Of a DNA stretch of 51,378 bases, positions 35,040-43,236 are shown piece after piece. The DNA is from Micromonospora noduli. Lineage in GTDB: Bacteria > Actinomycetota > Actinomycetes > Mycobacteriales > Micromonosporaceae. Position 1 is the first letter of the stretch, and each line of letters starts with the position of its first letter. The notes beneath the pieces are model-generated. The model saw only the letters and a program-made list of their open reading frames with translations, was not told the DNA's origin and searched no databases. The translations under genes were made by a program, and so were the position numbers. The DNA lies in contig NZ_PYAK01000042.1 in the NCBI RefSeq assembly GCF_003264365.1, positions 1 through 51,378 of the forward strand, given 5' to 3'.

Positions 35040-35900
35040 ATGCGTGACGACGGCACCCTCGACGACCCGTACGCCCCGAGTAGGCCCACTGCCGATACGG
35101 AGGATGGCACCTCAACCGAACGGACAACCACCGCGAGCCGGCTCCGGGCGTACGCCCGGGACCTGACCGGTCGACGCCGGGCACAGATGGCGCTGGCCAC
35201 CGGTGTGGTGTGCTGCCTCGGTCTGACCGCCGTCGTCCAGGTTCGTGACGAGAACGCCGATGCGGCGACCCGGAGTGGATCGCTCTCCAGCTCCGAGCTG
35301 GCGCAGCGCGCCGAGCAGCAGCGCGCCTCCCGTTCCCTCGACCGCACGGCTGCCCCGAGCGCCTCCGCCGCCGCCCAGTCCGCCGCGGCGAGCCCCGCCG
35401 ACCCGGACACCAGCGCGCCGGCCCGCAAGGTCGCCCCCGCTCGCCCGACCGACCCGGCGCCCGTCGCCGGGCTGGACGAGGACCAGATGGAGAACGCCGA
35501 GGCGATCGTCCGTACCGGCCGCAAGATGGGTGTGCCGCGCCGGGGTCTGGTGATCGCGGTGGCCACCGCCATGCAGGAGAGCAACCTCTACAACGTGGCC
35601 AGCGGCGTGTTGCCCGAGTCGCAGGACTATCCGCACCAGGGCGTCGGCTGGGACCACGACTCGGTCGGGTTGTTCCAACAGCGTTCCAGCAGCGGCTGGG
35701 GCCCGGTGGAGCGGCTGATGGACCCCGAGTTCGCCACCCGGCAGTTCCTCAGCGCGCTGGAGCAGGTGCCCGGCTGGCAGCGGATGCGGCTCACCGACGC
35801 CGCCCAGGCGGTGCAGGTCTCCGCGTACCCGGAGCACTACCAGCAGCACGAGTGGAGGGCCACCCGGGTCGTTGACGCCATCGTGCCGGCGGGGCGGTAA
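35040..35900 (+). CDS. Membrane-anchored lysozyme-like protein
   Basis: A 286-residue protein. After a charged cytoplasmic start with Arg-rich RRRAQ (~45) there is one transmembrane span at ~50-67, then an Ala/Ser/Pro linker (about 85-145). The extracellular domain (~148-286) resembles the soluble lytic transglycosylase/lysozyme fold: AVATAMQESNLYN, with the Glu in the catalytic position, then GLFQQRSSSGWG, LMDPEFATRQFL and SAYPEHYQQHE. It may cut or bind peptidoglycan; enzymatic activity is not proven. ATG 35040 follows TAGCCT by six bases. A TTG three bases earlier is unlikely. Confidence 0.8.
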   Translation: MRDDGTLDDPYAPSRPTADTEDGTSTERTTTASRLRAYARDLTGRRRAQMALATGVVCCLGLTAVVQVRDENADAATRSGSLSSSELAQRAEQQRASRSLDRTAAPSASAAAQSAAASPADPDTSAPARKVAPARPTDPAPVAGLDEDQMENAEAIVRTGRKMGVPRRGLVIAVATAMQESNLYNVASGVLPESQDYPHQGVGWDHDSVGLFQQRSSSGWGPVERLMDPEFATRQFLSALEQVPGWQRMRLTDAAQAVQVSAYPEHYQQHEWRATRVVDAIVPAGR

Positions 35901-35950
35901 CCTACCGCCCACTATGGACGGTCAGGGTTGAGGCTGTCGCATCCCGGGTA

Positions 35951-35978
35951 CATGTGTTGCGGGTTCGGGGTACACATG
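35951..35978 (+). promoter_or_regulatory. CATGTG-N16-CACATG inverted repeat
   Basis: CATGTG (35951-35956) and CACATG (35973-35978) form an inverted repeat within two copies of a GGGTACA block, 29 bases before the small gene at 36007. Candidate operator; no known regulator comes to mind. Confidence 0.4.
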
Positions 35979-36006
35979 ACTACGGGACCATCGACAGGAG
36001 GACGTC

Positions 36007-36153
36007 ATGTCACTGATGCAGCGGATCACCACGTTCCTGAGATCGCCGAAGGGGCAGCAGTTGGTCGAGCGAGGTCGTCGAGAGATGGCCAAGCCGGGCA
36101 ACCAGCAGAAGCTGAAGGGGTTGGCGGCTCGGCTGTCCAACCGCCGCCGCTGA
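36007..36153 (+). CDS. 48-residue basic protein
   Basis: A small gene with a strong ribosome binding site (AGGAGG, five bases before ATG). The protein MSLMQRITTFLRSPKG... has many Arg/Lys/Gln residues and ends in NRRR; it looks amphipathic and helical and may bind nucleic acid or a membrane. I do not recognise the family with certainty. EcsC follows 49 bases later, with its own ribosome site. Confidence 0.7.
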   Translation: MSLMQRITTFLRSPKGQQLVERGRREMAKPGNQQKLKGLAARLSNRRR

Positions 36154-36202
36154 CCGCTCCATCGGCCGCCCTGTCCACCGTTTCCACCCCTGGGGAGACC
36201 TG

Positions 36203-36958
36203 GTGACCGACACTCCGCCCGTCGGCGGTCAGCCCGCCGTCCCTACTCCGCAGCCGTCCGTCGACCTGCCGGCCGGGTCGGTGGACGCCCCCGAGGGTCC
36301 GCCGGCCCGACTCTGGGACCGGATGCGTGACGACCCGCAGTACGCGCCGGAGCACCTTGCCCTGGAGGCGGTTCGCCGCCTCGGGCCGGAAGCCGTGCAG
36401 TGGGCCGCCCGTGCCCGGGCCGAGCAGCCCGGGGCTTCCGCCGATGTCCTGGCCGACCAGGCGGCCCGCAAGTTCGTCAACCTGGCCCGGCTGTCCGGCG
36501 CGGTCTCCGGCGCCGCCGGGCTGCCCGGCGCCGTGATCGACGTGGGCGTGCTGGCCTGGACCCAGGCGCGGATGGTGCTGCACATCGCCGCCGCGTACGA
36601 CGTCGACCCCCTGCACAATGACCGGGCCACCGACCTGCTGGTGCTCCAGCGGGTGCACAAGGTCGCCGAGAGCGCCCGGCTGGCGCTCGGCGTGGCCGCC
36701 GGCCGGGAACGCGCCGACGCGCTCTTCGGCCTGGGCGGCCAGCGTCCGCTCGGTCGGGTCATGCTGCAGCTCGGCATCCGGCTGGCCCAGATGGCCGGCG
36801 TCCGGGCCGCGAAGCGGATGGTCGCCAAGATCGTCCCCGGTGCGGCCATCGTGCTCGGCACCTGGGCCAACTCGTCGGCTACAAAGGATCTCGCCCAGCG
36901 ATCCCGGGCCCTCTACGGCTCCCGCGGCAACGCCGTCCCCGAGCCGCGCCAACCCTGA
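36203..36958 (+). CDS. EcsC-family protein
   Basis: A 251-residue protein with an N-terminal Pro-rich stretch (1-35), then the EcsC core: LPGAVIDVGVLAWTQARMVLH at about 115, followed by AAAYDVDP and DLLVLQRVHK, ending in a hydrophobic VPGAAIVLGTWANS. EcsC proteins are associated with membranes and ABC exporters in Bacillus; the role is unclear. GTG 36203 has GGGGAG five bases upstream. Likely co-transcribed with the small gene before it. Confidence 0.82.
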   Translation: MTDTPPVGGQPAVPTPQPSVDLPAGSVDAPEGPPARLWDRMRDDPQYAPEHLALEAVRRLGPEAVQWAARARAEQPGASADVLADQAARKFVNLARLSGAVSGAAGLPGAVIDVGVLAWTQARMVLHIAAAYDVDPLHNDRATDLLVLQRVHKVAESARLALGVAAGRERADALFGLGGQRPLGRVMLQLGIRLAQMAGVRAAKRMVAKIVPGAAIVLGTWANSSATKDLAQRSRALYGSRGNAVPEPRQP

Positions 36959-36968
36959 CGGCCCCGTC
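36957..36968. terminator. Small hairpin between convergent ecsC-like and SGNH genes
   Basis: GACGG-CC-CCGTC, a 5-bp stem with a two-base loop, at the end of the EcsC gene. Weak; a 2-base loop is tight, so the fold may be poor. Confidence 0.35.
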
Positions 36969-36977
36969 CGGGCTCGT

Positions 36978-37829
36978 TCAGCTGGCCAGGCCGGAGGAGC
37001 GCCAGGTCACCTCGGCGATGCGGCCCTGACCGGTGGCGTTGGGGTGGAACCAGTCCAGCGGGTTGAGCAGGTCCAGGGTGAACCGGACCTTGTGCAACGC
37101 GCCGCCGTCGTGCCGGCACCGTGATCCGTACGCCCGGCAGGCCGCCTTCAACTCGGCGTTGTACGCGTCGATCCGGTCCCGGACGGCGGCCCGGCGGGCC
37201 CGGTCGGCGGGTGCGGTCGAGGTCGCGTCGGCCAGCAGGGCGGGGCAGATACCCCGCCGCCACGCGCGGGTCGCCCGGGCGTCGTCGTGCCCGACCTCCC
37301 AGAGCCGGTACAGGTCGGGGATGCTCACCACCAGCACCCGGGCTTTCGGCCGGCCGGTCCGCAGGACCCGCAGCCCCCGGTCGACGTCGGCCCGGAACTG
37401 GGCCACCGGCGTCATCGCGTCCACCCCACCCCGACAGACGTCGTTGGCGCCGATCAGCACTGTGACGTAGTCGGCGCGGTCGCGTACCGCCGCCTGGGCC
37501 TGACCCGCCAGGGCGTCCGCGCGGGCGCCGGGACGGGCATGGTTGTACGTCCGGTCGCGGATCGCCGCATTCTGTTCGAGCAGCCGCCGGTAGTGGCTCT
37601 GCACCCGCAGCCCGTCCCCGGTCGACCAGGAGTTGCGCTCGCAGGAGGTGAGCACCAGGCAGGAGGCGAAGCCGGTGCTGATCGAGTCGCCGAGGGCGGC
37701 GATGCCGCCCGGCCCGCTCGACGGCGGGGCGCTCGTGGTGGGGCGGGGTTCCGCGGAGTTGCCGCCCTCGCACGCCAGCGCGACCAGCGCCGCGAGACAG
37801 GCCAGCGCGGCGACCCAGCGTCGAGGCAT
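36978..37829 (-). CDS. Exported SGNH-family esterase/lipase
   Basis: A 283-residue secreted hydrolase. Signal peptide with a Cys at residue 20 (VALACEGG), possibly a lipoprotein, though the lipobox is atypical. SGNH blocks: GDSIS with nucleophile S49, GANDV near 125 for the Asn, and DWFHPN near the end with the catalytic Asp/His. Cys pairs elsewhere could form disulfides. Likely an acyl- or lipid-esterase; substrate unknown. The ATG has GGGAGACGTC upstream. Convergent with the EcsC gene. Confidence 0.9.
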   Translation of the reverse strand: MPRRWVAALACLAALVALACEGGNSAEPRPTTSAPPSSGPGGIAALGDSISTGFASCLVLTSCERNSWSTGDGLRVQSHYRRLLEQNAAIRDRTYNHARPGARADALAGQAQAAVRDRADYVTVLIGANDVCRGGVDAMTPVAQFRADVDRGLRVLRTGRPKARVLVVSIPDLYRLWEVGHDDARATRAWRRGICPALLADATSTAPADRARRAAVRDRIDAYNAELKAACRAYGSRCRHDGGALHKVRFTLDLLNPLDWFHPNATGQGRIAEVTWRSSGLAS

Positions 37830-37949
37830 GACGTCTCCCGTTCCCGCAGCACAGAGCGACAGCGCGGTAACTCTATGCGCAGGATGTGGTTTGCCGGGAA
37901 GTTGCTGTCGGGTATGCGGCAGAGTGCCGACGCGGAAGCCGTGGGGGTG

Positions 37950-38543
37950 CTATGCGTCCCGCCACGGTGCCCGCTGACCGTGCAGCCACCAGTGCAACGC
38001 CCGGGTGATCCGGGGCAGCACCAGATAGGTCATCAGCGGGGTCAGGCAGAGCGTCATCAGCAGCACCCGGGCCGCCAGCGGCACCGCGTCGAGAAAGCGG
38101 CTCGTCAGCAGGGTGGCGGTCAGGCTCAGGGGGAAGAACGCCAGCCAGATGGTCACCGCCTGCTTCCAGCGGGGCGGCGACGCGGGCGGGGCCGGCTCCA
38201 CCGGGTCCACCGAGTGCTCCAGCGGCCTGTCGAACCAGCCCTCGATTCCGGTACGCCGTTCGACACGGGTGTGCTCGACGATGCCCTGCGCCGAGCTGAG
38301 CCACCAGTGCCGCTGCGGCGATTCCTCCCACCGGCGCAGCGTCTCGGCGTCGGCGAAGCGGTAGAGCATGTGCCACTCCGGCGAACCGGGGCCGCTCTGC
38401 ACCCAGCCGGCGCCGAGGAAACCGGGGAACGCCTCGGCCAGCGCCGTGCCGGCCCGCATCCAGGCCACCATCTCGCTGGCCCGGCCGGGATCGACGCGGC
38501 GGGCGATGGAGACGGTCACCGGCACGGCGAGGGTCATTGACAT
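37950..38543 (-). CDS. ABM-domain protein with C-terminal membrane helices
   Basis: A 197-residue protein. Residues ~8-100 form an antibiotic-biosynthesis-monooxygenase-like ferredoxin fold (TVSIARRVDPGR, then FPGFLGAGW and WHMLYRFADAETLRRW). Residues ~125-190 hold two to three membrane spans (AVTIWLAFFPLSLTATLLT, LMTLCLTPLMTYLVLP). Such ABM-membrane fusions are known but of unknown function. ATG 38543 follows CAGGAT by six bases, leaderless. Confidence 0.83.
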   Translation of the reverse strand: MSMTLAVPVTVSIARRVDPGRASEMVAWMRAGTALAEAFPGFLGAGWVQSGPGSPEWHMLYRFADAETLRRWEESPQRHWWLSSAQGIVEHTRVERRTGIEGWFDRPLEHSVDPVEPAPPASPPRWKQAVTIWLAFFPLSLTATLLTSRFLDAVPLAARVLLMTLCLTPLMTYLVLPRITRALHWWLHGQRAPWRDA

Positions 38544-38665
38544 GCGCCCATCCTGCGGTCGACGAGGCCGCGGCGCGAACGGATGTGCCGGAGCACACCG
38601 GCAGGTGCGGGTGTGCGGGCGCGCGGTACCGGTTAATCCGGCCGATCGGGGGTAGATCGGTGGGT

Positions 38666-38929
38666 ATGACGAGATCGCAGCCCCGGCGCGCCCGTGGCAC
38701 GGTCGGCCACGCGAACAGCGCGTTGAACCTTCGGCTCACCCTCGCCAGCTTCGGGCTGGTGATCATGGTGCTCTTCGCGGTGCTGGCGTTCTGGGCCGGT
38801 ATCGCCTGGCTCGGCGTACTCTGCGCGATCTTCGCCGTGGTCGCCGTGGTCGACCTGGTCGTGATCCAGCGCCGCCGCGCCGCCCGCCGCCGCGAGGAGC
38901 CGGGCGTACGACACTCGTTGTTCGAGTGA
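38666..38929 (+). CDS. Small two-helix membrane protein (DUF6343-like)
   Basis: An 87-residue protein. The N-terminal ~25 residues are basic, two hydrophobic spans follow (about 26-45 and 48-67), and the tail is Arg-rich (QRRRAARRREE). It resembles DUF6343 proteins of actinobacteria; I am not certain. TAGATC seven bases before the ATG implies a leaderless mRNA. The dehydrogenase gene follows 12 bases later with its own AGGAGG, so the two may be co-transcribed. Confidence 0.7.
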   Translation: MTRSQPRRARGTVGHANSALNLRLTLASFGLVIMVLFAVLAFWAGIAWLGVLCAIFAVVAVVDLVVIQRRRAARRREEPGVRHSLFE

Positions 38930-38941
38930 CAGGAGGACGGA

Positions 38942-40357
38942 ATGCCCCACATCGCCACCACCAACCCCGCCACCGGACAGGTGCTCAAGACCTATGAGGC
39001 GATGTCCACCGAGCAACTCGACGACGCCATCGAGCGCACCGACCTCGCGTTCCACCAGCTGCGGGCGACGACCGTCGACCAGCGCGCCCAGTGGATGAAC
39101 GCTGCGGCCGACCTGCTCGACGCCGAGCGCGACGAGATCGCCCGGATCATGACCACGGAGATGGGCAAGACGTACGTCGCGGCGCAGGCCGAGGTGACCA
39201 AGTGCGCCTCCGCCGCCCGCTTCTACGCCGACAAGGCCCCCGCGTTCCTCGCCGACGAGCCCGCCGACGCCGACGCCGTGAAGGCCACCCGGGCCTTCAT
39301 CCGCTACCAGCCGATCGGCGTGGTGCTCGCGGTGATGCCGTGGAACTTCCCGCTCTGGCAGGTGATGCGTTTCGCCGCCCCGGCGCTGATGGCCGGCAAC
39401 ACCGGCCTGCTCAAGCACGCCTCGAACGTGCCGCAGACCGCGCTGCTGCTGGAGGACGTGTTCCGGCGAGCTGGCTTTCCCGAGGGGGCCTTCACCACGG
39501 TGCTGGTCGACTCGGAGGCCGTCGACCACATCCTCAGCGACCCCCGGGTACGCGCCGCGACGCTCACCGGCAGCGAGCCCGCCGGCCGGTCCATCGCGCA
39601 GATCGCCGGGCGGGAGCTGAAGAAGACAGTCCTCGAACTCGGCGGCAGCGACCCGTTCGTGGTGATGCCCTCGGCCGACGTGGACCGGGCCGCCGAGGTC
39701 GCCACCACCGCCCGCTGCCAGAACAACGGCCAGTCCTGCATCGCCGCGAAGCGGTTCATCGTGCACACCGACGTGTTCGACGCCTTCGCCGAGAAGTTCG
39801 CCGCCAACATGGCCGCGCTGCGCGTCGGCGACCCGATGGACCCGAACACCGACGTCGGGCCGCTGGCCAGCGAGCGTGGCCGCGACGAGGTGCACGCCCA
39901 GGTCCGCGACGCGGTGGACAACGGCGCGACAGTGCTCTGCGGCGGCGAGCCGCCGGCCGGCGACGGCTGGTTCTACCCGCCGACAGTGGTCACCGACCTC
40001 ACCCCGAAGATGCGGATGTGGTCCGAGGAGGTCTTCGGCCCGGTGGCCGGCCTGTACCGGGTCTCGTCGTACGAGGAGGCGATCGAGGTCGCCAACGGCA
40101 CCAGCTTCGGGCTCGGCTCGAACGCCTGGACCCGGGACCTGGCCGAGCAGGAGCGCTTCGCCACCGACCTGGACGCCGGCAACGTCTTCATCAACGGAAT
40201 GACCACCTCATACCCCGAGTTGCCGTTCGGCGGTGTGAAGAACTCCGGGTACGGGCGGGAGCTGTCGGCGCTGGGCATGCGGGAGTTCTGCAACACCAAG
40301 ACGGTCTGGGTGGGCGAGGGCGCCGCCTCGGCCGGCGCCGGCGCGCACGCCGAGTAG
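38942..40357 (+). CDS. Succinate-semialdehyde dehydrogenase (NAD(P)+), aldehyde dehydrogenase family
   Basis: Oxidises succinate semialdehyde to succinate, or a related aldehyde. The 471-residue protein has PWNFPLWQ, the catalytic Glu in LELGGSDP, the catalytic Cys in NNGQSCIAAKRF, and EEVFGPV, all aldehyde dehydrogenase motifs; the short length and start (TTNPATGQVLKTYEAM) match GabD1-type SSADH of mycobacteria. Succinate produced would feed the SDH made by sdhCAB in this window. The AGGAGG ribosome site is five bases before ATG. The last ~12 residues are Ala/Gly-rich. Confidence 0.88.
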   Translation: MPHIATTNPATGQVLKTYEAMSTEQLDDAIERTDLAFHQLRATTVDQRAQWMNAAADLLDAERDEIARIMTTEMGKTYVAAQAEVTKCASAARFYADKAPAFLADEPADADAVKATRAFIRYQPIGVVLAVMPWNFPLWQVMRFAAPALMAGNTGLLKHASNVPQTALLLEDVFRRAGFPEGAFTTVLVDSEAVDHILSDPRVRAATLTGSEPAGRSIAQIAGRELKKTVLELGGSDPFVVMPSADVDRAAEVATTARCQNNGQSCIAAKRFIVHTDVFDAFAEKFAANMAALRVGDPMDPNTDVGPLASERGRDEVHAQVRDAVDNGATVLCGGEPPAGDGWFYPPTVVTDLTPKMRMWSEEVFGPVAGLYRVSSYEEAIEVANGTSFGLGSNAWTRDLAEQERFATDLDAGNVFINGMTTSYPELPFGGVKNSGYGRELSALGMREFCNTKTVWVGEGAASAGAGAHAE

Positions 40358-40409
40358 TTCGGGGCGCGGCACGCGTCAGCCGGTGCCGTCGTGGGTAGGA
40401 AGTGTGCCC

Positions 40410-41375
40410 ATGACGTCGTTCGGGTTTCACGCCTCGCATGAGCAGATCGGTCCACGCGCCCTGTTGGAGGCGGTGATCCACGCCGAGCGGGCCGGCTTCG
40501 ACGCCGCCATGTGCTCCGACCACTTCTCCCCGTGGAGCGCCCGGCAGGGCGAGTCCGGCTTCGCCTGGTCCTGGCTGGGCTCGGCGTTGCAGGCCACCGG
40601 CATGCCGTTCGGCGTGGTCAACGCGCCCGGCCAGCGGTACCACCCGGCGATCATCGCGCAGGCGATCGGCACCCTCGGCGCGATGTACCCGGGCCGGTTC
40701 TGGGCGGCCCTGGGCACCGGCGAGGCCAGCAACGAGCACATCACCGGCGACCCGTGGCCGCGCAAGGACGTACGCAGCGCCCGGCTGCGCGAGTGCGTGG
40801 ACGTGATCCGGGCCCTGCTGGCCGGCGAGGAGGTCAGCCACGACGGCCTGGTCCGGGTGGATCGGGCCCGGCTGTGGACCCGCCCAGAGCAGCCGCCCGC
40901 GCTGGTCGGTGCCGCCGTCAGCGTGGCCACCGCCCGCTGGTGCGCCGAATGGGCGGACGGGCTGATCACCGTGAACGCCCCGGTGGCGCACCTGCGCGAG
41001 ATGATCGACGCGTACCGGGACGCCGGCGGACGTGGGCCGCTGCACCTCCAGGTGCACGTCTCCTGGGCGCCGGAGCAGGCCCAGGCCGAGGCGCTCGCGT
41101 ACGACCAGTGGCGCAGCAACGTCTTCGCCCCGCCGGTCTGCTGGGACCTGGAGACCGTCGAACACTTCGACGTGGTCTCCACCGACGTGCCGGCGCAGCG
41201 CGTCGCCGAGGTGGTGAACGTGTCGGCGGACCTCGGTCGGCACGTCGGCTGGCTGGAGGAGTACGTGGAACTCGGCTTCGACCAGATCGCCCTGCACCAC
41301 GTCGGGCAGGAGCAGCGCGGCTTCATCGACGCGTTCGGGGCGGAGGTGCTGCCGAAGCTGCGCCCGGGCGGCTGA
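40410..41375 (+). CDS. Luciferase-like monooxygenase-family oxidoreductase (TIGR03885-like)
   Basis: A 321-residue TIM-barrel flavin enzyme. The N-terminal MTSFGFHASHEQI, then SDHFSPW, and the central ALGTGEASNEHITGDPWP match LLM-class enzymes, and I recall the starting block from the TIGR03885 group, predicted to use FMN and not F420. Substrate unknown. ATG 40410 has AGGAAG seven bases upstream. The Na+/H+ antiporter gene follows 31 bases later. Confidence 0.82.
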   Translation: MTSFGFHASHEQIGPRALLEAVIHAERAGFDAAMCSDHFSPWSARQGESGFAWSWLGSALQATGMPFGVVNAPGQRYHPAIIAQAIGTLGAMYPGRFWAALGTGEASNEHITGDPWPRKDVRSARLRECVDVIRALLAGEEVSHDGLVRVDRARLWTRPEQPPALVGAAVSVATARWCAEWADGLITVNAPVAHLREMIDAYRDAGGRGPLHLQVHVSWAPEQAQAEALAYDQWRSNVFAPPVCWDLETVEHFDVVSTDVPAQRVAEVVNVSADLGRHVGWLEEYVELGFDQIALHHVGQEQRGFIDAFGAEVLPKLRPGG

Positions 41376-41406
41376 TCGAACAGGCGTACCCCTAGGCTCG
41401 TACCCC

Positions 41407-42978
41407 ATGGAAAGCCTGTTTCCGGTCGTCGTCTTCCTGGCGATCGCCACCCTGGGCGCCGCGTTGGCCCGCCGGCTCGGTCTGCTCGCGCCGATCGTGC
41501 TGGTCGTCTTCGGCCTGGCGCTCTCGTTCGTGCCAGGCTTCCCGCAGATCGAACTCGACCCGGAGTTGGTGCTGGTCGGCATCCTGCCGCCGCTGCTCTA
41601 CGTGGCCGCGCTGGAGACCTCGGTGCCGGCGTTCAAGAACAACATCCGGCCGATCCTGCTACTCGCGGTCGGCCTGGTGTTGTTCACCGCGTTCGTGGTC
41701 GGGTTGGTGTTGCACCTGCTGTTGCCGCAGCTGCCGTTCGCGATCTGCCTTGCCCTCGGCGCGGTGGTCGCCCCACCGGACGCCGTGGCCGCCACTGCCG
41801 TCGCCCGTCGGGTCGGGCTGCCCCGCCGGGTCGTCACCATCCTGGAGGGCGAGAGCCTGGTCAACGACGCGACCGCGCTGGTGCTGCTGCGGGTCGCGAC
41901 GATGGCCACCGTCGGCTCGGCCGTCGGCGCCGACAAGATCGCCATCGAGGTGCTGCGGTCCACCGGCGGCGGCATCCTGATCGGGGCGCTCGGGGCGCTG
42001 GTGTTCGGTTTCCTGCATCGGCGGATCACCGACCCGCTGCTGGACAACGCGCTGTCGCTGATCATCCCGTTCGCTGTGGTGTTCACCGCCGAACACCTGC
42101 ACGCCTCCGGTGTGGTCGCCGTTGTCGTCACCGGCCTGGTGCTCGGGCACAAGCTGCCCCAGCTGCTGTCCGCGGCGTCCCGGTTGCAGATCGGCGCGTT
42201 CTGGCGGCTGGTCCGTTTCCTGCTGGAGGGCCTGGTCTTCCTGCTGGTCGGGCTGCAACTGCGGGAGGTGCTGCGCGATCTCGACGAGCCGATCGGCTCG
42301 CTCATCCTGATCACCTTCGCGGTGCTCGGCACCGTCTTCCTGACCCGGTTCGTCTGGCTCTTCCCGGCCACCTACCTGGCCCGGTTGGTGCCCCGGGTCC
42401 GCCGCCGTGACGCTCGGCCGTCACCGAAGTTCCCGATCATCATCGGCTGGGCCGGAATGCGGGGCGTGGTGACCCTGGCCGCCGCGCTGGCCCTGCCGCT
42501 GACCCTGGCCGATGACGAGCCGTACCCCAGGGCGTTGCTGATCTGGCTGGCCTTCGCCGTGATCGTTTTCACCCTGGTCGGCCAGGGCGCCACCCTGCCG
42601 CTGGTCGCCCGTAGGTTGAAACTGCCACCGGACGACCCGGTGCAGGACGCGCTCTCCGCAGCCGCCGTGCAGCAGCAGGCCAGCAGGGCCGCCCAGGACC
42701 GTCTCGACGAGTTGGCCGCCAGCGCACCGGATGCGGTGGTGGACCGGCTGCGCCGAGCGGTGGAGGACCGCACCAACATGGCGTGGGAACGACTCGGCGG
42801 CGACGAGCGGGAGACCCCGTCGCAGGCGTACGGTCGGCTGCGGCAGGAGATGATCGACGCCGAGCGGGATGTGTTCCGGGCGGCCCGGGACTCCGGCCGG
42901 ATCCCTGAGGAAGTGTTGGTGCAGGCCTACCGTGACCTGGACCTGGAAGAGTCGTTGCTGCGAGAGGTTGAGAAGTGA
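41407..42978 (+). CDS. Na+/H+ antiporter, CPA1 family
   Basis: Exchanges Na+ (or K+) for H+ across the cell membrane. The 523-residue protein has ~12 hydrophobic spans in residues 1-400 with the CPA1 motifs: APPDAVAATAV and GESLVNDATALVL for ion binding, and GWAGMRGVVTLAAAL. The last ~120 residues are cytoplasmic, charged and helical (QQQASRAAQDRLDELAA). ATG 41407 follows TAGGCT by eight bases. Its stop overlaps the next start by four bases. Confidence 0.93.
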   Translation: MESLFPVVVFLAIATLGAALARRLGLLAPIVLVVFGLALSFVPGFPQIELDPELVLVGILPPLLYVAALETSVPAFKNNIRPILLLAVGLVLFTAFVVGLVLHLLLPQLPFAICLALGAVVAPPDAVAATAVARRVGLPRRVVTILEGESLVNDATALVLLRVATMATVGSAVGADKIAIEVLRSTGGGILIGALGALVFGFLHRRITDPLLDNALSLIIPFAVVFTAEHLHASGVVAVVVTGLVLGHKLPQLLSAASRLQIGAFWRLVRFLLEGLVFLLVGLQLREVLRDLDEPIGSLILITFAVLGTVFLTRFVWLFPATYLARLVPRVRRRDARPSPKFPIIIGWAGMRGVVTLAAALALPLTLADDEPYPRALLIWLAFAVIVFTLVGQGATLPLVARRLKLPPDDPVQDALSAAAVQQQASRAAQDRLDELAASAPDAVVDRLRRAVEDRTNMAWERLGGDERETPSQAYGRLRQEMIDAERDVFRAARDSGRIPEEVLVQAYRDLDLEESLLREVEK

Positions 42979-43232
42979 GCTGTCAGCACCTGACCGAGGC
43001 CGGTGCCGCCGAGCCGCGTACCCCCGACGAGTGCGCGGACTGCGTCGCCATCGGTGACACCTACTGGGTGCACCTGCGTACCTGCCTGAGCTGCGGGCAG
43101 GTCGGCTGCTGTGACTCGTCGCCGAACCAGCACGCGAGCAAGCACTTCGCGTCCACCGGCCACCCGGTGATCCGCTCGGCGCAGCCGGGCGAGGCCTGGC
43201 GCTGGTGCTTCGTCGACGAGGAGATCGGCTGA
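42975..43232 (+). CDS. UBP-type zinc-finger protein
   Basis: An 85-residue zinc protein. Ligand Cys/His are visible in MSCQHL, ECADC, CLSCGQVGCCDSS and HASKHFASTGHPV, the layout of ZnF-UBP domains, which in eukaryotes bind the ubiquitin C-terminus. In bacteria the role is unknown. GTG 42975 overlaps the antiporter stop (GTGA), so the two are translated together. It is probably an accessory or regulatory subunit of the antiporter, as inference. Confidence 0.85.
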   Translation: MSCQHLTEAGAAEPRTPDECADCVAIGDTYWVHLRTCLSCGQVGCCDSSPNQHASKHFASTGHPVIRSAQPGEAWRWCFVDEEIG

Positions 43233-43236
43233 GAGG

